Source: Oscillospiraceae bacterium
GTDB taxonomy: Bacteria; Bacillota; Clostridia; Oscillospirales; Oscillospiraceae
DNA length: 60,264 bases
Direction: 5' to 3'
Assembly (NCBI GenBank): GCA_017542425.1
Contig: JAFXXH010000067.1
Span: forward strand, 1-60,264
Shown here: positions 54,533 through 60,264 of the stretch, piece after piece
Numbering within the stretch: position 1 is the first letter of the stretch
Layout: each line of letters begins with the position of its first letter
The notes under the pieces: generated by a model
Seen by the model: the letters and a program-made list of their open reading frames with translations, nothing else
Told to the model about the DNA's origin: nothing
The model's database searches: none
Made by a program: the position numbers and the translations under genes

Positions 54533-55696
54533 TCAGCTGCGGGACTTGATCCACTCGATGATGGAGGGGATGATGTCGGTGCGGGACTTGGAGGAGGTAT
54601 ACATGCCGATGTGACCGGTGTTGAACAGCATGAACTGCTTGTCGGTGCTGGAGATGGCATCCATCAGCGGACGGCTGGCGGAGGGAGGCACCAGGTGGTC
54701 CTTCTCAGCCACGGCGCAGAGGACGGGCATGTTGATGTTCTTGAGATCGACGCGCTTGCCGCCGAGCTCCAGCTCGCCCTTGATGAGCTTGTTGCCCTGG
54801 TACAGATCCTTGGTGAACTGGCTCAGGGTCGCGCCGACCTGGGCGGGGCTGTCGAAGACCCACTTCTCCATGCGGAGGAAGTTCTTCATGAACTCGGGAT
54901 CGGTCCACTTGTCGGTCATGCCAACGTACTTCTCGACCATGTTGCCCAGGGGCTTCAGGACCAGGTAGGCCACGTTCATCGCATCGCCGGGAACGACGCC
55001 GTCGAAGGCATCCACCAGGGAGTCGATGTTCATGAACTTGCTCCAACGGAACAGCAGACCCTCGTTGCCGGAGAAGTCAATGGGGACGACCATGGCGACC
55101 AGGTTCTTGATCTTGTCGGGGTGCAGCGCGGTGTAGATGGTGGAGAAGGTGCCGCCCTGGCAGACGCCCAGCAGGTTGATGGCGTCCTTGCCGGTCTCCT
55201 TGCGGATGGCGTCCACGGCCTCGTCCATGTACCAGTTGATGTAGTCGTCCATGGTGAGGTACATATCCTCGGCGGTGGGATAACCCCAGTCGATGATGTA
55301 CACATCCAGACCGGCCTCGAGGAAGCTCTTGATCACGCTGCGGTCAGGCTGCAGGTCCATCATGTACTGACGGTTGACCAGGGCGTAGGTGATCATCAGC
55401 GGGGTCTTGATGCGCTTGCGGGCCGGAGCCAGGGGCTTGTAGTGGAACAGACGCATCTTGCCGACGGTCAGGACCACGTCCTTCTCCAGGGTATCGCTGG
55501 CGACATCCTCGGGCTTGAGGTTCAGCAGAACGTCCATGCCCTTCATGATGTTGTCCTGCATGTTAATCAGCTGCTCAGAGAACTTCTGGGGGTCGAACTG
55601 CTGCATGGCGTTCACAGCGGTCTGCATGACCTTGTTCTGGAACTCGGTGAACTGCTCCATGCCCTCTTCAAAGGGATTCTTCATCTCGTTGCTCAT
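54533..55696 (-). CDS. phaC: Polyhydroxyalkanoate synthase class III, PhaC subunit
   Basis: A 387-residue catalytic subunit that polymerises 3-hydroxyacyl-CoA into storage polyester. The lipase-like box is NLLGVCQGGTFSTIY with nucleophile Cys179. The other triad residues are in AVAEKDHLVPP (Asp) and FNTGHIGMYTS (His). The length of about 390 residues and the partner phaE upstream fit class III rather than the longer class I/II. It follows phaE by six bases, with GGAGGG inside the phaE tail. Codon use is strongly biased, which suggests high expression. Confidence 0.93.
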   Translation of the reverse strand: MSNEMKNPFEEGMEQFTEFQNKVMQTAVNAMQQFDPQKFSEQLINMQDNIMKGMDVLLNLKPEDVASDTLEKDVVLTVGKMRLFHYKPLAPARKRIKTPLMITYALVNRQYMMDLQPDRSVIKSFLEAGLDVYIIDWGYPTAEDMYLTMDDYINWYMDEAVDAIRKETGKDAINLLGVCQGGTFSTIYTALHPDKIKNLVAMVVPIDFSGNEGLLFRWSKFMNIDSLVDAFDGVVPGDAMNVAYLVLKPLGNMVEKYVGMTDKWTDPEFMKNFLRMEKWVFDSPAQVGATLSQFTKDLYQGNKLIKGELELGGKRVDLKNINMPVLCAVAEKDHLVPPSASRPLMDAISSTDKQFMLFNTGHIGMYTSSKSRTDIIPSIIEWIKSRS

Positions 55697-55702
55697 TGTG
55701 GC

Positions 55703-56830
55703 TTAGCCCTCCTTCTTGGTCTCCGCGGCGGGAGCGGTCATGCCGGCGACGGCGCGGGACAGGTCGCGGACCTCCTTGCGCAGGTCGTAAACGGTCTTGT
55801 ACAGGCTCTTCATGTCGGTGTTGGTGGGGATGGGCAGAGCGGACAGGGCGCGCTCATAGACCTTGTTCATGGCGATGGTGTACTGAGAGTACTTGTCGGC
55901 GAAATCGTCGAAGACCTTGGCGAACTCGTCGGTGCTGAACAGCTTCAGCAGGGAATCCTCGGTGGTCTTGTACCACAGGTTATAGAAGTCACGGAAGGTG
56001 GAGAAGCTCTTGCCTTCGGCGATGCCCTTCTGGTAGGACTCGACCAGATCCTTCATGGAGTCGCCCAAGGAGGTCATGACGGTGCTGGCCAGCTCGCCGC
56101 TGGAGAACATGGCCTTGTAGTAGGCGTTGATGGCCTGCATCTGCTCCTCGTTGGCCTCGCGGTTCAGGCCCAGACCCATCATGTTCAGGTACTTGCCGAT
56201 GGTCTCGTCGTACTTTTCATTGAACTGCTTGAAGAAGTCGTTGTAAGCGCTCATGTCGCCGGAAGCGATGCGGCTCATGATGCCCTGATCCAGCTCCATC
56301 CAGGGAGCCAGGGTCTGCTTGTAGAAGTTGACGCAGTTGTCCATCAGCTCCATGGGCTTGCCGATGACGTTGTTGGCGCCGGCGGGCAGGACACCCTTGA
56401 ACATATCCTGCATCAGGTCCATGTACTTCTCCTGGAAGTCCTTGGCGAAGGTCACGGGGTTGCTCATGCCCTTCCACATCTCGAACACCTTGGTGTACAG
56501 CTCCATGCCGGGGATCTTGTAGGGGAACATGCTGGAGAAGTCGCCCATGTTGGGGATCATCGGGGAGAAGGTCTTCCAGAAGTTCTCGAGGCCGGGGACC
56601 ATGGACTGGAAGTTCTTCCAGTACTCAGCGCCCTGATCCTGGAGGTTCTTCCAGAACTCGGTCGGGTTGGTCAGGCCGGCGGGGGCGAAGGTCTTCCAGT
56701 ACTCCTGCAGGTTGGGGGTGGCGTTCTGGAACATCTGCTGATAGGTGTCCATGCCGGGGATCTTGCTCATGTTGTCGGTCCAGGTCTTGAAGAACTGCTG
56801 CTGATAATCCAGAAAGGGATTGTTGCTCAT
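55703..56830 (-). CDS. phaE: Polyhydroxyalkanoate synthase class III, PhaE subunit
   Basis: A 375-residue accessory subunit needed for PhaC activity. The N-terminus NPFLDYQQQFFKTWTDNMSK and repeated aromatic segments (YWKTFAP, FWKNLQDQ, YWKNFQSM, FWKTFSP) are typical of PhaE. The C-terminal TDMKSLYKTVYDLRKEVRDL matches the PhaE signature helix. AGGAGGT precedes the ATG. It is the first gene of the operon, behind a consensus promoter. Confidence 0.92.
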   Translation of the reverse strand: MSNNPFLDYQQQFFKTWTDNMSKIPGMDTYQQMFQNATPNLQEYWKTFAPAGLTNPTEFWKNLQDQGAEYWKNFQSMVPGLENFWKTFSPMIPNMGDFSSMFPYKIPGMELYTKVFEMWKGMSNPVTFAKDFQEKYMDLMQDMFKGVLPAGANNVIGKPMELMDNCVNFYKQTLAPWMELDQGIMSRIASGDMSAYNDFFKQFNEKYDETIGKYLNMMGLGLNREANEEQMQAINAYYKAMFSSGELASTVMTSLGDSMKDLVESYQKGIAEGKSFSTFRDFYNLWYKTTEDSLLKLFSTDEFAKVFDDFADKYSQYTIAMNKVYERALSALPIPTNTDMKSLYKTVYDLRKEVRDLSRAVAGMTAPAAETKKEG

Positions 56831-56949
56831 GTGAGTACCTCCTGTTGTGCTCTTTTTTATGATCGGTTTTGGTTTGGTCAGTCGGCGTTCGTGCGGCCTT
56901 GTGCCGCCCGGTCCGCCATGCCGAATCGCTATAGTATCCAGCGATAGAA

Positions 56950-56978
56950 ATTATACCCCAAACTTCCGATTCTGTCAA
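56950..56978 (-). promoter_or_regulatory. Consensus promoter of phaE-phaC with possible operator
   Basis: On the minus strand there is TTGACA (56973-56978), a 17-base spacer and TATAAT (56950-56955), all twelve consensus bases. Just past the -10, ATCGCT (56925-56930) and AGCGAT (56940-56945) form an inverted repeat across the likely start point. It could be a repressor site. Confidence 0.8.
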
Positions 56979-57047
56979 ACGATTTGCCGCATTTTTCTTG
57001 TAAAAGTGGAAAGTTTTATAAAAACGGCAATTTTTCCCCGACAGACC

Positions 57048-57076
57048 TTGCAAGTGATGTGAAAAAACGCTAGAAT
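57048..57076 (+). promoter_or_regulatory. Promoter of the alpha/beta hydrolase gene
   Basis: TTGCAA (57048-57053), a 17-base spacer and TAGAAT (57071-57076), about 60 bases before the gene. It is divergent from the phaEC promoter, separated by about 70 bases. Confidence 0.65.
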
Positions 57077-57138
57077 AGGGAAAGCTTCCCGCCTCCAGGG
57101 CGGGTCGAATCCTGAAAACTTGGCGGTGATCTCAAATT

Positions 57139-58170
57139 ATGTACCAACAGCGCTTCCTCGAAACAGACCGATTGCGCACCAGCTACTATCGTGCGGGCGA
57201 GGGGCATTCCCGTCGTCTTCTGCTGCTCCACGGCAACCTCTCCTCGGCCGCTTTTTACCTTCCGCTCTTTGCCCGCCTGTCCCGCAGCTGGGACGTGTGC
57301 GCGCCCGACCTGCGCTGCTTCGGGGACACGGAGGACGCGCCCCTGGACGCCACCCGGGGCTACCGGGACTGGAGTGACGACATCTTCGCGTTCTGCCGCG
57401 CCTTGGGCTGGGAACGCTTCACCCTCTGCGGCTGGTCCCTGGGCGGCAACGTGGCCATGCAGTTCGCCACGGACCACCGGGACATGGTGGAGCGCCTGAT
57501 CCTCATCGCCCCCGGCAGCCCCTACGGCTTCGGCGGGACCTACGGCGCGGAGGGCACTCCCTATCACCCCCTGGGCCTGGGCTCCGGCGGCGGCGTGGCC
57601 AACCCCACCCTGGTGAACTTCGTCACCCAGCACAGCCGCACGGTGCTGCGCGAGCTGCTCCAGCACTACTACTTCAAGCCCCCCTTCCGCCTGAGCTGGC
57701 GCTGGGAAAACCTCTTCATCCAGGAGATCGGCAAGATGAAGCTCGGCGAAACCAGCTATCCCGGCAGCTTCACCGTCTGCCCCCGCTGGCCCTTCGTGGT
57801 GGCCGGGCAGCGGGGCGTCCTGAACGCCATGAGCCCCCAGTACGCCAATCTCTCGGCCCTGCTGGAGCTGGAGGACAAACCGGAGATCCTCTGGGTCCGG
57901 GGGGACAGCGACGACATCGTCAGCGACCAGAGCATGATGGACTTCGGCTATCTGGGCCAGATCGGTCTGGTCCAGGGTTGGCCGGGAGAACTGGTCTATC
58001 CGCCCCAGCCCATGATCGCCCAGACCCGGCACTTCTTCGACCTGTACCGCCAGCGCGGCGGCAGCGTCCGGGAGGCGATCATTCCCGGCGGCCACATGTG
58101 CGCCCTGGAGAGCCCGGAGGCCTTTTTCCGGGAGCTGGACGCCTTCACACCCATCGCGCCGGTGGAGTGA
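57139..58170 (+). CDS. Alpha/beta hydrolase next to the PHA synthase genes
   Basis: A 343-residue hydrolase. The nucleophile elbow is LCGWSLGGNVAM (Ser in GWSLGG). The acid is in ILWVRGDSDDIVSDQS and the His in IPGGHMCALE, and RLLLLHGNL is the oxyanion strand. A lid of about 100 residues (around 140-240) makes it longer than simple esterases. It is divergent from phaEC and could degrade polyester or a monomer ester, but no substrate can be shown. The ribosome site before ATG 57139 is weak. Confidence 0.8.
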   Translation: MYQQRFLETDRLRTSYYRAGEGHSRRLLLLHGNLSSAAFYLPLFARLSRSWDVCAPDLRCFGDTEDAPLDATRGYRDWSDDIFAFCRALGWERFTLCGWSLGGNVAMQFATDHRDMVERLILIAPGSPYGFGGTYGAEGTPYHPLGLGSGGGVANPTLVNFVTQHSRTVLRELLQHYYFKPPFRLSWRWENLFIQEIGKMKLGETSYPGSFTVCPRWPFVVAGQRGVLNAMSPQYANLSALLELEDKPEILWVRGDSDDIVSDQSMMDFGYLGQIGLVQGWPGELVYPPQPMIAQTRHFFDLYRQRGGSVREAIIPGGHMCALESPEAFFRELDAFTPIAPVE

Positions 58171-58192
58171 GTGGAATACCATATATCGTATC

Positions 58193-58235
58193 GTTGCGCA
58201 TGGGGCTTCCGCCAGATGGAAGCCCCATGCGCAAC
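58193..58235. terminator. Palindromic hairpin after the hydrolase gene
   Basis: A GTTGCGCATGGGGCTTCC arm pairs with its complement around loop GCCAGAT. It starts 23 bases after the stop and is followed by TTTGG only, so it is a weak terminator, or it protects the message end. Confidence 0.6.
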
Positions 58236-58266
58236 TTTGGCAGCGCCGCTCTTCTTTCATCGCCCA

Positions 58267-58312
58267 CCGGGCGCGCTGCGGATGCGTCCATCCGCAGCGC
58301 GCCCGGATTTTT
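58267..58312 (+). terminator. Terminator between the hydrolase and LRR genes
   Basis: CCGGGCGCGCTGCGGATG pairs with CATCCGCAGCGCGCCCGG and is followed by ATTTTT. It is oriented for the plus strand and protects against the convergent LRR gene. Confidence 0.85.
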
Positions 58313-58338
58313 CGCATGGGACGGGCACGCCGTCGGGC

Positions 58339-59130
58339 TTACAGCGTCATATCCTCCATCAGCGGAACAAAGCTGCCCTCCTTCACATAGAACAGCCGCA
58401 GGCTGTCGGTTTCCGCTCCGGCGTCCCCCAGGTCCAGCAGCTGCAGCGCGCCGTCCGGCAGGTCCAGAGTCCAGACCCGGACGCGCACGCAGCGGCCGGC
58501 GCTGTATTCCGCCGCCACCAGGGTGTCGGACATGGTCTCCCCGCTGCGGTTGAAGACCCGGATGCTGCGGGTCTCCGGCTCCAGGGCGAAGGTGTCCAGC
58601 CCGTCCAGGGGCAGCAGACGCACCGTGTCCTCCAACTCTGCGCCCTGGCCGTACAGCGGAGCATCGGTATGACAGTACACTGTGATGTCATCTCCGGCGA
58701 AGCTGTCAAACTCGGCCCGGATCGCGTGGCTCACGGCGTAGATCCGCTCCAGCCCCGCGGCCCCGGCAAAGCAGCCGTCTCCCAGGACCTCGGTGCTGTC
58801 GGGCACGACGAAGAAACTCCGTTTGGAGCCCAGGGGATAGCGCAGCAGGGTCTCCGGCTCCCCCTCCCGCTGGACATAGAGCACCCCGTCCCGGACGAAG
58901 AGCGGCCCTTCTCCGGTCACGGCGAAGGCGCTCAGATTGGGCATCTCGGTCAGGGCCCCGGCGCCCAGGGTCTCCAGGTCGGCGGGCAGACTCAGGCTGC
59001 CGTGGATCGTCGCGCCCCGGAGGGCGTCCCGGCCCAGCTGGCGGAGTCCCGCGCCCAGGTCGATGCTGCGGCAGTCCGCCCCGCGCAGGGCGTTGCGCCC
59101 GACGGTGACCACGCTGTCCGGCAGCGTCAC
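58339..59130 (-). CDS. Leucine-rich-repeat C-terminal part of a frameshifted surface protein
   Basis: A 263-codon frame with BspA/LRR_5-like repeats (SVTLPDSVVTVGRNALRG, DLGAGLRQLGRDALRGA, LPADLETLGAGALTEM), followed by a region with FNRSGETMSDTLVAAEYS. Its GTG start overlaps the upstream stop (GTGA). However, the codons before the GTG already read ALQNCVCESVTLPDS, an uninterrupted LRR, so the frame really continues from the upstream gene. A one-base deletion around 59157-59160 separates them. It could be a pseudogene, phase variation or a sequence error. Confidence 0.75.
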   Translation of the reverse strand: MTLPDSVVTVGRNALRGADCRSIDLGAGLRQLGRDALRGATIHGSLSLPADLETLGAGALTEMPNLSAFAVTGEGPLFVRDGVLYVQREGEPETLLRYPLGSKRSFFVVPDSTEVLGDGCFAGAAGLERIYAVSHAIRAEFDSFAGDDITVYCHTDAPLYGQGAELEDTVRLLPLDGLDTFALEPETRSIRVFNRSGETMSDTLVAAEYSAGRCVRVRVWTLDLPDGALQLLDLGDAGAETDSLRLFYVKEGSFVPLMEDMTL

Positions 59131-60264
59131 CGACTCACAGACGCAGTTTTGCAGCGCCCCATGCCCAGGGCGGTGACGGCGCAGCCCAGGTATTGTTCCG
59201 GAACCCGCAGCGCCCCGTCGTAGTCCGGGTCCGCCAGGCCGGTGACGGTCATCTCCGTCCCGTTCTGGCGATAGGTGAGCAGACCGTCGCTCAGGTCCGC
59301 CTCCCCCTCGTAGAGAAACAGCGCCTCGATACGCTGGTTTTCCAGCACGCGCTCGAAGAAGAAGTTGTCGGGCAGTTCCTCCAGCTCCGCGCCGTTGACC
59401 CGGAGGGAGACCAGGCGGAAGTCCGCGTCCGGGACCAGACGGAAGGACAGATTGCTGCCCGCCGGGCCGCTGGTGGTCCCCTCCACGGTGCAGCCGCCCT
59501 TGATCTCCAGCTCCGCTTCCACCTCCGGCAGATCCACCGCCGCCACGTCGAAGAAGTCCACGTCGTAGCGCAGCTCCGCCGCGCCGCCGCCCTTTTTCTC
59601 CAGGCCGGTGACAACGACGCTGTAGCGCCCGTCGAAGCCCTCGGCGTCCCAGTACAGGCGGCCGGGAGTGAAGATGATGCAGTTGTTCACGCCGTAGTTG
59701 CCGGTGTCCACGTGGAAATAGGGCTCCTTGTTGTCCGGGGTATCCCGGTCCGCGCCCTGGTCCAGGGTCCAGCTGGCCCCATCGGTCTCCCGGGTAATCG
59801 TGACCGTGATCTGTGCTTCCTTGGGGACTTCAAAGCGGTTGGGGTTCAGCATGATGCTCCAGGGGTCGGCCATGCCCAGCAGCTCCGCAGGGAACAGGCC
59901 GGAGGCGGGCCAGGCCACGAAGTCATAGTCCACCCGCGTCCGGGGGAAGTCCCCGTCGGCGGAGAAGCTGCGGGTGACGATGTAGTATTTGTTGCTTTCG
60001 CTGATGGCCTCGCCGAAGCCCACCCACATGGTCTGATAGGGGTTGATGAGCCAGCGGCGGTGCCCCAGGCTGCGCATACTGGCGGCGCTGTTGTCGGACA
60101 TACAGCCGTTCAGGGCGCTGATGAGGTAGTTGGCCCCGGCGGGACCCGTGCGGGAGGAGATGTTGCTGGACGCCACCGCCGTCAGGCCCATGTCATAAAA
60201 GTCATCTTCCATGCCCTCCGGCTGCGCGGGGCTGAGGCTCAGCTTGTCGTTCGCCGCCAGCAGC
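59127..60264 (-). CDS. CAP-domain N-terminal part of a frameshifted surface protein, cut by window end
   Basis: The frame runs to the right edge with no start inside the window; LLAANDKLSLSPAQPEGMED continues upstream of the first Met at 60212. A CAP/SCP-like domain is visible (MRSLGHRRWLINPYQTMWVG, then FGEAISES). A beta-rich region with VTGLEKKGGGAAELRYDVDF follows, then the first leucine-rich repeat. The frame ends in KTASVSR and a stop, caused by the shift near 59157. Such proteins are exported surface factors in gut clostridia, but the signal peptide lies outside the window. Confidence 0.75.
   Translation of the reverse strand, partial: LLAANDKLSLSPAQPEGMEDDFYDMGLTAVASSNISSRTGPAGANYLISALNGCMSDNSAASMRSLGHRRWLINPYQTMWVGFGEAISESNKYYIVTRSFSADGDFPRTRVDYDFVAWPASGLFPAELLGMADPWSIMLNPNRFEVPKEAQITVTITRETDGASWTLDQGADRDTPDNKEPYFHVDTGNYGVNNCIIFTPGRLYWDAEGFDGRYSVVVTGLEKKGGGAAELRYDVDFFDVAAVDLPEVEAELEIKGGCTVEGTTSGPAGSNLSFRLVPDADFRLVSLRVNGAELEELPDNFFFERVLENQRIEALFLYEGEADLSDGLLTYRQNGTEMTVTGLADPDYDGALRVPEQYLGCAVTALGMGRCKTASVSR

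Overview
The window is a GC-rich chromosomal segment of a spore-forming, obligately fermentative clostridium. It carries spoVT, spoIIID and the spoIIAA-spoIIAB-sigF operon, a T-box leader, SLH-domain surface proteins, BMP-family transport and DUF4364/AsnA. Gene families and base composition suggest Oscillospiraceae or relatives (Oscillibacter/Lawsonibacter-like). This placement is inferred from gene content, with no search run.

Layout: 0-0.1 kb, edge of an IS4-type transposase. 0.46-6.5 kb (minus), an xpt plus nucleoside-type ABC importer operon behind an attenuator-like leader. 6.6-7.2 kb, spoVT. 7.5-16.7 kb, a signalling cluster: a hybrid histidine kinase and a four-sensor diguanylate cyclase on minus, facing away from a periplasmic-binding-type hybrid kinase on plus. 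16.9-23.1 kb, spoIIID, purA-purB and T-box-valS. 23.3-27.6 kb, tandemly duplicated transglutaminase-SLH proteins. 27.7-32.9 kb, a lipoprotein, glnS, a uracil-type permease and a DUF362-ferredoxin protein. 33.0-35.8 kb, the spoIIA operon and an ECF sigma/membrane partner pair. 36.1-41.8 kb, a P-type ATPase, DUF4364, asnA and a divergent tyrosine phenol-lyase-like enzyme. 42.2-42.7 kb, a mini-gene resembling a type I toxin plus a tRNA remnant. 42.9-45.7 kb, proB-proA-proC. 45.8-46.8 kb, a RelB/DinJ-type antitoxin joined to a zeta-type kinase. 46.9-51.8 kb, a tRNA-Leu followed by an AT-rich island (HEPN, WYL regulator, single-chain restriction-modification protein, integrase remnant). 52.0-53.3 kb, a DUF3990/XRE pair. 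53.4-58.2 kb, a radical SAM protein, phaE-phaC and an alpha/beta hydrolase. 58.3-60.3 kb, a frameshifted CAP-LRR surface protein cut by the window end.

The strongest candidates for something undescribed lie between 42.2 and 53.4 kb, where four different toxin or defence-like modules cluster. The AT-rich island pairs an autoregulated-looking WYL-HEPN operon with a divergent nuclease-methylase-specificity fusion. Next to it are the DinJ/zeta hybrid pair and the DUF3990/XRE pair. Elsewhere, purine salvage (xpt and transporter, purA, purB), proline synthesis (proBAC) and polyhydroxyalkanoate synthesis (phaEC with a consensus promoter) are complete local units.
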